Source: Candidatus Enterococcus wittei
Lineage (GTDB): Bacteria > Bacillota > Bacilli > Lactobacillales > Enterococcaceae
DNA: 36,573 nucleotides
Direction of reading: 5' to 3'
NCBI RefSeq assembly: GCF_002140175.1
Contig: NZ_NGMO01000002.1
Location: forward strand, 160,576 to 197,148
Under the pieces are notes generated by a model. It was given only the letters and a program-made list of their open reading frames with translations. It was not told the origin of the DNA and ran no database searches. Position numbers and translations under genes: made by a program. Shown here one piece after another: positions 1 through 7,834 of this stretch (position 1 is its first letter; the number at the start of each line of letters is the position of its first letter).

Positions 1-73
1 GGTTAAGTTTGCGTTTTCTTTTATAATATAATAACAATCATTAAAAGCTGTATTTTTCTTTTAAAATAAGGTG

Positions 74-102
74 TTGACAAGGGTTTTGAAATGCGTTATG
101 TT
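74..102 (+). promoter_or_regulatory. Sigma-A type promoter driving a short transcript
   Basis: A perfect -35 TTGACA (74-79) is followed, after a 17-base spacer, by TATGTT (97-102). Transcription would start near 109. No gene follows on this strand before the terminator at 168-211, so the promoter appears to serve a small RNA. Confidence 0.65.
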
Positions 103-108
103 TAGATT

Positions 109-211
109 GAAATGATTATAAAAAAACATATTTCTATCACTATTGAATAGTGGCACATAAAAGAAGACTTAAAACAATTATCTGGGTGATTAGTTGTTTT
201 AAGCCTTTTTT
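109..211 (+). ncRNA. Candidate small RNA of about 100 nt
   Basis: The stretch lies between a strong promoter (74-102) and an intrinsic terminator (168-211) and has no plausible coding region: the only ATG, at 112, opens a 12-codon frame with no ribosome site. Two hairpins are visible. One is CACTA/TAGTG (138-142 with 148-152); the other is the terminator stem. The next gene, rpmB, lies on the other strand and has its own terminator, so this transcript is not the leader of any visible gene. Whether it is a trans-acting RNA is inference, and I do not recognise a named RNA family. Confidence 0.5.
168..211 (+). terminator. Intrinsic terminator of the candidate small RNA
   Basis: A perfect 10-bp stem, CTTAAAACAA (168-177) with TTGTTTTAAG (194-203), is followed by CC and a run of T (206-211). 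Confidence 0.75.
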
Positions 212-233
212 ATTTAAAGATATTTATAAAATA

Positions 234-263
234 AAAACCGTTCATTGTGTGAACGGTTCAAAC
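234..263 (-). terminator. rpmB terminator
   Basis: The inverted repeat AACCGTTCA / TGAACGGTT is read on the minus strand just after the rpmB stop and is followed there by a T-rich tract (TTTTTATTTT). Confidence 0.75.
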
Positions 264-278
264 TTCATTCAATTATAA

Positions 279-467
279 TTATACGCGTTCAACTTTTCCA
301 GATTTCAAAGCACGAGTTGACACCCAAACTTTTTTAGGTTTGCCGTCGATCATAACGCGAACTTTTTGCAAGTTAGGTTTAACAGTACGTTTTGTTGCGT
401 TCATCGCATGTGAACGGTTGTTTCCACTTTTTGTCTTGCGACCTGTAAAGTAACAAACTTTTGCCAT
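279..467 (-). CDS. rpmB: Large-subunit ribosomal protein bL28
   Basis: A 62-residue basic protein beginning [17 protein letters not shown] and ending KSGKVERV, a full-length match to the bL28 family of the 50S subunit. The open frame runs upstream to 581, but the start at 467 is chosen because it gives the conserved MAKVC N-terminus and is preceded on the minus strand by GGAGGAAA (near 472-480). The gene is monocistronic: its own promoter (526-554) and terminator bracket it. It stands back to back with yloU, an arrangement common in low-GC Gram-positives. Confidence 0.96.
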   Translation of the reverse strand: MAKVCYFTGRKTKSGNNRSHAMNATKRTVKPNLQKVRVMIDGKPKKVWVSTRALKSGKVERV

Positions 468-525
468 GTAAATTTCCTCCTTTGCCTTGATTTGGAGCAA
501 TAGTAAATTCAGCTCATACCAGAAT

Positions 526-554
526 AACATATCATACAGGAAAGAAATTTGCAA
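526..554 (-). promoter_or_regulatory. rpmB promoter
   Basis: On the minus strand, TTGCAA (plus positions 549-554) is followed after 17 bases by TATGTT (526-531), with TG in the extended -10 position. The -10 hexamer is the same as that of the small RNA promoter at 97-102. Confidence 0.6.
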
Positions 555-679
555 GTACATTTTCATAGTTGCGATTGACATTTCTCATGATTAATTGTAA
601 ATTAAACAAGGTTATTTCCTAATTTTTTCGAGGGTTTTTTGAGTACTTTAGGGTAACAGCCTTTTATTTCTAGGGCCGC

Positions 680-690
680 TATGATAAAAT
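680..690 (+). promoter_or_regulatory. Probable -10 region of the yloU-fakA operon
   Basis: TATGATAAAAT contains two overlapping -10-like hexamers, TATGAT and TAAAAT. No convincing -35 lies at the right distance, so this is only a likely promoter position for yloU. Confidence 0.35.
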
Positions 691-736
691 GATAGAAGAA
701 AAATGGGATTATTCTACCCGTTAAGGAGGCTCATTC

Positions 737-1099
737 ATGGCTGTAAAAATTCAAACGTCAGCTGGAACCATTGAAATTACCAATGATGTCATTGCAACAG
801 TGGTTGGTGGTGCCGCAACAGATGTGTTTGGTGTTGTAGGGATGGCCAGCAAGAAGCAAATCAAAGATAATATTACTGAGATTTTACGTAAAGAAAATTA
901 CTCTAGAGGGGTAGTTGTTCGCCAAGAGGACAATGGTATTGCGGTAGATGTCTACACAATCATTAGTTATGGTACAAAAATTTCAGAAGTTTCTCGCAAT
1001 GTTCAAGAAAAAGTGAAATATAACTTGGAGGCATTACTAGGTGTTACAGCCAATTCTGTAAATGTCTTCGTACAAGGTGTTCGTGTACTGCCAGACTAG
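737..1099 (+). CDS. yloU: Asp23/YloU family envelope-stress-type protein
   Basis: A 120-residue protein of the Asp23/Gls24 family (YloU branch). It shows the family's compact pattern: an N-terminal strand with GTIEITNDVIA, a central VVGGAATDVFGVVGM, and a C-terminal VNVFVQGVRVLP. There is no signal peptide and no membrane segment. The ATG is supported by AAGGAGG ten bases upstream. It lies immediately before fakA, as in Bacillus and other Firmicutes (yloU-yloV). The exact biochemical role of YloU is not established; relatives sit at the membrane and respond to envelope stress. Confidence 0.9.
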   Translation: MAVKIQTSAGTIEITNDVIATVVGGAATDVFGVVGMASKKQIKDNITEILRKENYSRGVVVRQEDNGIAVDVYTIISYGTKISEVSRNVQEKVKYNLEALLGVTANSVNVFVQGVRVLPD

Positions 1100-1105
1100 G
1101 CAGGA

Positions 1106-1129
1106 GACTTGCTGAGTGTTCAGCAGTCG
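1106..1129 (+). other. Hairpin in the yloU-fakA gap
   Basis: TGCTGA (1110-1115) pairs with TCAGCA (1120-1125) around a GTGT loop, extended by GAC/GTC. No T-run follows, so it is not a terminator. It may be a processing or stability element just upstream of the fakA ribosome site. Confidence 0.35.
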
Positions 1130-1150
1130 ATCTGAAGGAGGATTATCTAG

Positions 1151-2833
1151 GTGAGTGTAACAGAAATTAGTGCAAGCCAATTCCAGGAAATGGTGCAAGC
1201 CGGTGCAAATCGGTTACAAAAAAATGCAGAATATGTCAATTCGCTAAATGTATTCCCAGTACCTGATGGAGATACTGGTACAAATATGAATTTATCAATG
1301 ACAAGTGGGGCAAAAGCAGTCGTTGACTCTAGCTCAGATAAAGTCGGAGAATTAGCAGCTTTACTATCTAAAGGATTACTTATGGGAGCTCGTGGGAATT
1401 CTGGGGTTATTTTATCTCAATTATTCCGTGGCTTTTCTAAACAAATCCCTGACGTGACTGTATTGACAGCTCCAGAATTAGCTGCGGCTTTTACTCATGG
1501 GGTGGAAACTGCTTATAAAGCAGTGATGAAACCTGTCGAAGGAACGATTCTGACTGTAGCCAGAGAAGCTGCAAAAGCAGGCGAAAAGAAAGCAAAAGCA
1601 ACAGATGATGTCATTGAAGTGATGACTGCAGTCGTAAAAGGCGGCAGACGTGCATTGGCTAAAACACCAGACTTACTTCCTGTTTTAAAAGAAGTAGGAG
1701 TGGTAGATAGTGGTGGTCAAGGACTGCTGTTTGTATATGAAGGATTTTTAAGTGCGTTAACAGGAGAATTCCAAGCAGATGAAGTATATGAACCCTCTCC
1801 TGCTGAAATGGACGATATGGTCAACGCTGAACATCATCGCAGTGTCCAAGGACAATTAGCCACAGAAGATATCCATTATGGCTATTGTACCGAAATCATG
1901 GTGAAAATCGGTGAAGGACCAACTGTAGATAGTCAGTTTGATTATGAAGAATTCCGTAACTATTTAGATGGATTCGGAGATTCATTGTTAGTCGTAAATG
2001 ATGATGAAATCATTAAAGTTCACGTGCATACAGAAAATCCAGGAGAAGTACTGAATTATGGACAAAAATTTGGTTCTCTTGTAAAAGTAAAAGTGGATAA
2101 TATGCGTTTGCAACATGAAACGATTTTAGAGCATGATGAAGCAACGAATACTCTTGCTAAACAAGCTAAACCACGTGTACCTTATGGAATCATTGCGATC
2201 GCAGCTGGAAAAGGCGTGCAAGAATTGTTTGAAAGTCTAGGCGCAAACTATGTGATCAGTGGTGGTCAAACTATGAACCCAAGTACAGAAGATATTGTGA
2301 AAGCAATCAATGAAGTAAATGCCGATCAAGTTATCCTCTTACCGAATAATAAAAATATTTTTATGGCAGCCGATCAAGCAGCAGAAGTTGCAGATCTGCC
2401 AGTAGCTGTTGTGCCATCAAAAACAATTTCTCAAGGATTGACAGCGATGTTGTCCTTCAATGAACAAGCTTCTTTAGAAGAAAATAAACAAACGATGACG
2501 GAGATGCTTACTAGTGTGGTGAGCGGTCAAGTTACTCATGCTATCCGTGATACAATGATTGATGGTGTGAAGATCACAGAAGGGGACTTCCTTGGGATGA
2601 TCGATGGGAAAATCGTTATCTCGAATCCAGATATCCTTGCAACATCGTTTGCGACTTTAGAACAAATGATCAATGATGATACGGAAATCGTAACGATTTT
2701 AGCTGGTGAAGGCGGATCCGTCAGCCAAGCAGAAGAATTATCTACTAAGTTATCCGAAACACATCCGAACTTAGAAATCGAGATCCATCAAGGAGATCAA
2801 CCTGTCTATCCTTATTTATTTTCTGCTGAATAA
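1151..2833 (+). CDS. fakA: Fatty acid kinase subunit A (DAK/DhaL-type ATPase subunit, YloV)
   Basis: A 560-residue cytosolic protein with an N-terminal DhaL-like nucleotide-binding domain: the metal-binding aspartates lie in FPVPDGDTGTNM (D39 and D41), followed by the glycine-rich GARGNSGVILSQ. A long C-terminal region is characteristic of the FakA/YloV family. FakA phosphorylates fatty acids presented by a FakB binding protein; the acyl-phosphate then enters phospholipid synthesis. No fakB is present in this window. The start codon is GTG, supported by AAGGAGG upstream. Closeness to plsX and an acyl carrier protein gene fits a role in using exogenous fatty acids. Confidence 0.93.
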   Translation: MSVTEISASQFQEMVQAGANRLQKNAEYVNSLNVFPVPDGDTGTNMNLSMTSGAKAVVDSSSDKVGELAALLSKGLLMGARGNSGVILSQLFRGFSKQIPDVTVLTAPELAAAFTHGVETAYKAVMKPVEGTILTVAREAAKAGEKKAKATDDVIEVMTAVVKGGRRALAKTPDLLPVLKEVGVVDSGGQGLLFVYEGFLSALTGEFQADEVYEPSPAEMDDMVNAEHHRSVQGQLATEDIHYGYCTEIMVKIGEGPTVDSQFDYEEFRNYLDGFGDSLLVVNDDEIIKVHVHTENPGEVLNYGQKFGSLVKVKVDNMRLQHETILEHDEATNTLAKQAKPRVPYGIIAIAAGKGVQELFESLGANYVISGGQTMNPSTEDIVKAINEVNADQVILLPNNKNIFMAADQAAEVADLPVAVVPSKTISQGLTAMLSFNEQASLEENKQTMTEMLTSVVSGQVTHAIRDTMIDGVKITEGDFLGMIDGKIVISNPDILATSFATLEQMINDDTEIVTILAGEGGSVSQAEELSTKLSETHPNLEIEIHQGDQPVYPYLFSAE

Positions 2834-2872
2834 AGCATCAATCTTGATAGACGATAAGCAGTAAACCATTTG

Positions 2873-2924
2873 AAAGGATCTTAGGTTAACAATCTTCTAG
2901 ATTGTTGGCCGAGTTCCTTTTTTT
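2873..2924 (+). terminator. Long terminator-like hairpin immediately before recG
   Basis: An imperfect stem runs from AAAGGA (2873-2878) to TCCTTT (2915-2920). Its core is AACAATCT/AGATTGTT around a TCT loop, and a seven-T run (2918-2924) follows. It ends only 19 bases before the recG start, leaving no room for a promoter, so recG must be reached by read-through. The CCTTT of the right arm could instead pair with AAAGG of the recG ribosome site (2928-2932). Confidence 0.7.
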
Positions 2925-2943
2925 GTTAAAGGAGGGGGATCGA

Positions 2944-4980
2944 ATGCGATCATTAACTGATCCGGTGACGATGTTAGCCGGGGTGGGACAAAAAAGAGCA
3001 GATAGTCTGGCTAGTTTAGGTATTCATACTATTGAAGATTTATTAGTCTACTATCCGTTTCGTTATGAAGATATTCAAGAGAGAAATCTAAATGAAATCC
3101 AAGACCAAGAAAAAGTTACGTTAAAAGGATTAGTCGTTTCACCACCAGTTATGAGCCGATTTGGTTATAAGAAAAGCCGATTGCAGTTTCGGATGATGCA
3201 AGAACATGAGGTATTCAATGTTTCTTTTTTCAACCAGCCTTATCTAAAAGACAAAGTCATCCTCTCAGAAGAAATCGCTGTGTACGGTAAATGGGATGCG
3301 AAGCGCAAAGCATTGAATGGGATGAAGATATTAGGTTCTCAATCACCAGATGATTTTTCACCGATCTATCATGTGAATAAGACTATCCGCCAATCGACAC
3401 TAGTTGATTTGATTAAACGAGGGTTTACGGAATATGGGGACCTCATTGAAGAAAACCTGCCTTTATATTTGACTGGAAAATACCGATTGCTGGATCGACC
3501 GACAGCAGTTAGAAGCATGCACTTCCCCAAAAATCATGAAGAAAATCATCAGGCAAAACGGCGTATCGTTTTTGAAGAATTCTTTTTGTTTCAAATGCGT
3601 TTACAAGGCCTCAAGCAAGCAGACAAAGCTGAAAAAAATGGGCTTGAGATATTATATGATGTGGAACGCTTAAAGAATTTTACGAAGACATTACCCTTTG
3701 AATTGACCCAAGCACAAAAGCGTGTCACAAATGAGATTTGCCGCGACTTAAGAAGTCCTCAGCACATGCAACGCCTCTTGCAAGGAGATGTAGGGAGTGG
3801 AAAAACAGTAGTTGCTGCCATTGCCCTTTATGCAACAGTGACGGCTGGATTTCAAGGAGCATTGATGGTGCCTACTGAAATATTGGCGCAACAACATATG
3901 GAGAGTTTACGGCATCTCTTTGATCCTGATGAAGTCAGTCTTGCACTTTTGACTGGATCGACAAAAGCGAAAGAAAGAAGAGAAATCGTTGAGAGACTGA
4001 GTAATGGGGAGATTGATATCGTCGTCGGTACCCATGCTTTGATCCAAGAAGGAGTAGAATTTCAAAATCTAGGATTAGTCATAACTGATGAGCAACATCG
4101 CTTTGGCGTAAACCAAAGGAAAGTATTACGAGAAAAAGGTTGGCGACCAGATGTTTTATTTATGACTGCTACTCCCATTCCTCGGACTTTGGCTATTACT
4201 GCTTATGGTGAAATGGATGTCTCGGTCATTGATGAACTCCCAGCTGGAAGGATTCCAATTGAAACACGTTGGGTAAGAACGCCACAATTAGACAACGTTC
4301 TCGAATGGACCTATAAAGAATTGAAAAAAGGACATCAAATGTATGTGATTTGTCCCTTGATCGAAGAATCAGAAGCACTAGATGTCAAAAATGCAGTAGA
4401 AATCTATGAAAAGCTTCAAGAGCTGTTTGCTCCTGAATATGATGTTGGTTTATTGCATGGTAAAATGAAGAATCAAGAAAAGGATCAAATCATGGAAGCC
4501 TTCAAAGAAAACCAATTACAGGTTTTAGTCTCAACGACAGTCATTGAAGTGGGTGTCAATGTTCCTAATGCAACTGTTATGCTAATTATGGATGCGGATC
4601 GTTTTGGGCTCGCCCAATTACATCAGTTACGGGGGCGTGTCGGGCGTGGTAGTGAAGCTTCTTATTGTATCTTGGTTGCTAATCCTAAGAATGAACTAGG
4701 CGTAGAACGTATGAAGATTATGACGGAGACGACCAATGGTTTTATCTTGAGTGAAAAAGATTTGGAATTACGTGGCCCAGGTGAAGTATTTGGATTTCGC
4801 CAATCAGGATTACCAGAGTTTGCGATTGCTGACTTAGTGACGGATGGAAATGTTTTAGAAGTCGCTCGGGAAGAAGCTGCAACGATTTGGCAAATGAATG
4901 GTTGGCAAGTACTTCCAGAGTATCAGCCGTTAGTAGCTAGTTTGCAGTTGGAAAATCAAGATAATCGTTATTTCGATTGA
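2944..4980 (+). CDS. recG: ATP-dependent DNA helicase RecG
   Basis: A 678-residue superfamily 2 helicase that remodels stalled replication forks and branched recombination intermediates. An N-terminal wedge/OB domain (about residues 1-230) is followed by the helicase core with GDVGSGKT (281-288), DEQH (382-385), a TATPIPRTLA motif and the C-terminal QLHQLRGRVGRG arginine-finger motif. The open frame could begin further upstream at a TTG (2902), but the ATG at 2944 is preferred: it has AAAGGAGGGG at a good distance and gives normal family length. The upstream start would place coding sequence across the terminator hairpin at 2873-2924. Confidence 0.96.
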   Translation: MRSLTDPVTMLAGVGQKRADSLASLGIHTIEDLLVYYPFRYEDIQERNLNEIQDQEKVTLKGLVVSPPVMSRFGYKKSRLQFRMMQEHEVFNVSFFNQPYLKDKVILSEEIAVYGKWDAKRKALNGMKILGSQSPDDFSPIYHVNKTIRQSTLVDLIKRGFTEYGDLIEENLPLYLTGKYRLLDRPTAVRSMHFPKNHEENHQAKRRIVFEEFFLFQMRLQGLKQADKAEKNGLEILYDVERLKNFTKTLPFELTQAQKRVTNEICRDLRSPQHMQRLLQGDVGSGKTVVAAIALYATVTAGFQGALMVPTEILAQQHMESLRHLFDPDEVSLALLTGSTKAKERREIVERLSNGEIDIVVGTHALIQEGVEFQNLGLVITDEQHRFGVNQRKVLREKGWRPDVLFMTATPIPRTLAITAYGEMDVSVIDELPAGRIPIETRWVRTPQLDNVLEWTYKELKKGHQMYVICPLIEESEALDVKNAVEIYEKLQELFAPEYDVGLLHGKMKNQEKDQIMEAFKENQLQVLVSTTVIEVGVNVPNATVMLIMDADRFGLAQLHQLRGRVGRGSEASYCILVANPKNELGVERMKIMTETTNGFILSEKDLELRGPGEVFGFRQSGLPEFAIADLVTDGNVLEVAREEAATIWQMNGWQVLPEYQPLVASLQLENQDNRYFD

Positions 4981-5028
4981 CTGATTGTGCTATACTTTGA
5001 AGATGATGAGAATAGAGGAGTGGAAATA

Positions 5029-6030
5029 ATGAGAATTGCTGTTGATGCAATGGGTGGCGATCACGCACCACAAGCGATCGTGGAAGGTGTGGCGTTAGCC
5101 CAAAAAGATTTCCCAGAAATTGAATTTATCCTTTACGGAAAAGAATCGGAAATCAAAAAATATTTAACAGATGAAACAAATATTACGATCGTTCATACAG
5201 ATGAAAAAATAAACAGTGACGATGAGCCGGTACGGGCAATTCGCCGTAAGAAAACTGCTTCTATGGTATTAGCGGCGCAAGCCGTAAAAAATGGAGAAGC
5301 AGATGCTATTTTTTCAGCAGGTAATACTGGCGCTTTACTTGCAGCAGGATTATTTATCGTTGGTCGGATCAAAAACATCGAACGTCCTGGATTGATGTCA
5401 ACTTTACCAGTCGTCGGCAAAGAAGGCATGGGATTTGATATGCTTGATTTAGGGGCAAACGCTGAAAATAAGCCTGAACACCTTTTACAATATGGTATTC
5501 TAGGCTCATTTTATGCCAGAAAAGTTCGAGGGATTGGTCGTCCAAGAGTTGCCTTATTGAATAATGGAACAGAAGAAACGAAAGGTAGCGAATTGACGAA
5601 ACGCGCGTTTGAATTGTTGCAAAATGAAACTAGCTTGAATTTTATCGGCAATGTGGAAGCACGTGATTTACTAAACGGTGTAGCAGATGTTGTGGTGACC
5701 GATGGATTTACCGGTAATGCTGTGTTGAAATCGATCGAAGGAACAGCAATGAATATGATGACCCTTTTGAAATCTGCTATTTTAAATGAAGGATTCAAAG
5801 GGAAAATGGGTGCGATGCTTTTAAAAGATGGGTTACGCTCGTTAAAATCTGAAATGGATTATTCGAAACATGGAGGAGCAGTTTTGTTTGGTTTAAAAGC
5901 TCCAGTAATCAAAACCCATGGTGCGACAGGGCCAGATGCAGTCAGATACACCATTCGTCAAATCCATACAATGTTGGAAACAAACGTGGTAGGCCAACTT
6001 GTGGAGCAGTTTGAGAAACCTCACGACTAG
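5029..6030 (+). CDS. plsX: Phosphate acyltransferase PlsX
   Basis: A 333-residue soluble or peripheral membrane enzyme that makes acyl-phosphate from acyl-ACP (reversibly), the donor for PlsY in phosphatidic acid synthesis. The N-terminal [14 protein letters not shown] is the hallmark of the family, and the [12 protein letters not shown] and [12 protein letters not shown] segments are also typical. The start at ATG 5029 is chosen over an upstream in-frame start because of the N-terminal signature and AGAGGAGTGG upstream. It begins 48 bases after recG and is followed by an acyl carrier protein gene. No FabT-like palindrome is obvious in the short gap before it. Confidence 0.95.
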   Translation: MRIAVDAMGGDHAPQAIVEGVALAQKDFPEIEFILYGKESEIKKYLTDETNITIVHTDEKINSDDEPVRAIRRKKTASMVLAAQAVKNGEADAIFSAGNTGALLAAGLFIVGRIKNIERPGLMSTLPVVGKEGMGFDMLDLGANAENKPEHLLQYGILGSFYARKVRGIGRPRVALLNNGTEETKGSELTKRAFELLQNETSLNFIGNVEARDLLNGVADVVVTDGFTGNAVLKSIEGTAMNMMTLLKSAILNEGFKGKMGAMLLKDGLRSLKSEMDYSKHGGAVLFGLKAPVIKTHGATGPDAVRYTIRQIHTMLETNVVGQLVEQFEKPHD

Positions 6031-6150
6031 CGAAGGATTCCTCAAGAAGAAAGGTCATTCTAAAAAAGGGTGGACATTCCTAAGAAATGTCAGTAAAATT
6101 AGCTTTGATGAATAAAGCGACAATTTCAAGAATTGTTAGGGGTGAAAACA

Positions 6151-6393
6151 TTGGCTCGTGAAGAAATATTTAATAAAGTAGCGCAGATCATTTCAAATCA
6201 TTTTGAAATTGACACAGACAAAGTCACAGATGAATTGAACATCAAAGATGATCTAAAAGCTGATTCAATTAGTATCATGGAATTTGTCTTGGAACTTGAA
6301 GATGAATTTGGTACAGAAATTTCTGATGAAGATGCAGAACAAATTGAAACAGTGGGTGGCGCAGTTGATTATATCAATAGTCATTTGAAGTAA
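6151..6393 (+). CDS. acpB: Acyl carrier protein (second ACP, AcpB-like)
   Basis: An 80-residue acidic ACP. The phosphopantetheine attachment site is Ser39 in ADSIS; the usual bacterial ACP motif is DSLD, so this is a divergent ACP. The TTG start at 6151 follows AGGGGTG by seven bases; the frame could extend to a TTG at 6133 but that overlaps the ribosome site. Established knowledge: enterococci carry two ACPs, one in the fatty-acid synthesis cluster and one (AcpB) beside plsX that serves incorporation of exogenous fatty acids. Position beside plsX makes this the AcpB-type copy; that assignment is inference from context. Confidence 0.85.
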   Translation: MAREEIFNKVAQIISNHFEIDTDKVTDELNIKDDLKADSISIMEFVLELEDEFGTEISDEDAEQIETVGGAVDYINSHLK

Positions 6394-6423
6394 AACTGTG
6401 ATAGGATCACTAAACTTAATTCA

Positions 6424-6482
6424 GAAGGCGGATCGTGGAAAAATAGCTTTTTCTATTTTTTACGGTTCGCCTTCTTCTTTTA
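6424..6482 (+). terminator. Terminator closing the plsX-acp unit
   Basis: A long, nearly complete hairpin starts AGAAGGCG (6424) and closes CGCCTTCT (6469-6476), with a mostly A/T inner stem around CTTTTT. A T-rich tail follows. Confidence 0.85.
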
Positions 6483-6569
6483 TATTGTAATGGATGAACT
6501 TAAATAGGTAGTTAAGCATAACATCCAAAAATCTTCTATTTTTAAGAAAAATAATCGGGAATATTTGAT

Positions 6570-6613
6570 TATAAGGCTCATTCTCTTTTGGTTTTGAGAC
6601 TTATTTTTTTTTA
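6570..6613 (+). terminator. Second terminator-like hairpin in the acp-opp gap
   Basis: ATAAGgCTCA pairs with TGAGaCTTAT around a T-rich loop and is followed by a run of about nine T. It either backs up the terminator at 6424-6482 or ends a short transcript; no clear promoter was found between them. Confidence 0.55.
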
Positions 6614-6645
6614 ATCTGTATTCAATGATAGCGCCGTAACGTAAG

Positions 6646-6660
6646 ATTTTTCAGACAATT
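6646..6660 (+). promoter_or_regulatory. Likely CodY box upstream of opp
   Basis: ATTTTTCAGACAATT matches the known CodY consensus AATTTTCWGAAAATT at 13 of 15 positions by my count. It ends 22 bases before the opp -35 hexamer. CodY, the branched-chain amino acid and GTP sensor of Firmicutes, represses oligopeptide importers in related species, so the location fits. Confidence 0.5.
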
Positions 6661-6682
6661 CTGGCAACAATTGGATTTAATC

Positions 6683-6711
6683 TTGCAATATAAAACGGTT
6701 TTCTATATAAT
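6683..6711 (+). promoter_or_regulatory. oppDFBCA promoter
   Basis: TTGCAA (6683-6688), a 17-base spacer and a perfect TATAAT (6706-6711) put the transcript start near 6718, giving a 5' leader of about 110 nt, AT-rich and without an obvious terminator. Confidence 0.75.
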
Positions 6712-6829
6712 TATTAATAATATATTATATGTTCCTTAGAATATCGCTTGTTATATAACTACTTATTCTATTAGGATCATTTTTTTTATCAAGAAACCTT
6801 CCATTGAGGAAGCAGAGAGGGGTATTCGA

Positions 6830-7834
6830 TTGTCAGATAATCAATTATTAGATGTTCAGAACCTACATACAGGCTTCCGTCTAAAGGATGAATATTACGA
6901 TGCTGTAGATGACGTTTCTTTTACTTTAGACAAAAACGAAATCTTAGCTATCGTTGGTGAGTCTGGTTGCGGGAAAAGTACGTTAGCTACTACGATCATG
7001 GGGTTATTAGACCCTAACAATACCAAAATCACAGGAGAAATCTTATACAATGATTTGAATTTGATTGAATTAAATGAAACCTTGTATAACAAAATCCGCG
7101 GAAATGATATTGGAATGATTTTCCAAGATCCGTTATCCGCTTTAAACCCTCTTATGAGAATTGAAGACCAGATAAAAGAAGGCTTGTCTTATCATACGAA
7201 AATGAACGCAGACCAGCGGCAAGCACGAGCGTTAGAGTTATTAGAACAAGTAGGAATTCCTAATCCTGCCAGAGTGGGAAGACAATATCCTCATGAACTG
7301 TCAGGTGGGATGAGACAACGTGTCATCATTGCCATTGCCATTGCGTGTAAGCCTCCAATCGTTATTGCAGATGAACCGACTACTGCATTAGACGTAACCA
7401 TCCAGGCACAGATCCTTGACTTATTGAAAGATTTACAAGAAGAAACAAAAACGGGGATCATATTGATTACCCATGACTTAGGTGTCGTAGCGGAAATGGC
7501 TGATCGTGTAGCAGTTATGTACGGTGGACAATTCGTTGAAGTAGCGGATGTGAAGGAACTATTTGAAAATCCAAAACACCCCTATACACGCTCCTTGTTG
7601 AATTCTATCCCTCAAGAAGGCAACCATGAAGCAGAATTACACGTCATCGAGGGAGTCGTTCCTTCCTTGAAAAATATGCCAAGAACAGGTTGTCGGTTTG
7701 CCCCACGGATTCCCTGGATCCCAGCAAGCGATCATGAAGAAAATCCAGTCTTGCATGAAATTGCTCCGAATCATCTGGTTCGTTGCTCATGTTATAAACA
7801 TTTCCACTTTAGAGACGAAAAAGGAGAGGTGTAA
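6830..7834 (+). CDS. oppD: Oligopeptide ABC transporter ATP-binding protein OppD
   Basis: A 334-residue ABC ATPase. Walker A GESGCGKST (43-51), signature LSGG (157-160), Walker B IVIADEP (177-183) and the histidine-loop LITHDLG are all intact. The C-terminal oligopeptide-transporter extension is present, but the usual cysteine of the RFAPRC motif is replaced (RFAPRIPW); other cysteines remain (TGCRFAP, CSCYKHF). The start is TTG 6830, after AGAGGGG. It is the first gene of oppDFBCA, an order well known in lactic acid bacteria. It pairs with OppF to power import of peptides through OppB/OppC. Confidence 0.94.
   Translation: MSDNQLLDVQNLHTGFRLKDEYYDAVDDVSFTLDKNEILAIVGESGCGKSTLATTIMGLLDPNNTKITGEILYNDLNLIELNETLYNKIRGNDIGMIFQDPLSALNPLMRIEDQIKEGLSYHTKMNADQRQARALELLEQVGIPNPARVGRQYPHELSGGMRQRVIIAIAIACKPPIVIADEPTTALDVTIQAQILDLLKDLQEETKTGIILITHDLGVVAEMADRVAVMYGGQFVEVADVKELFENPKHPYTRSLLNSIPQEGNHEAELHVIEGVVPSLKNMPRTGCRFAPRIPWIPASDHEENPVLHEIAPNHLVRCSCYKHFHFRDEKGEV

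Noticed and set aside
112-150. 12-codon ATG frame in the candidate small RNA
   Set aside because: The ATG lies within a few bases of the predicted transcript start and has no ribosome site.
468-581. N-terminal extension of the rpmB frame to a 100-residue protein
   Set aside because: The extra residues are not bL28-like, overlap the promoter at 526-554, and the ATG at 467 has the GGAGGA site.
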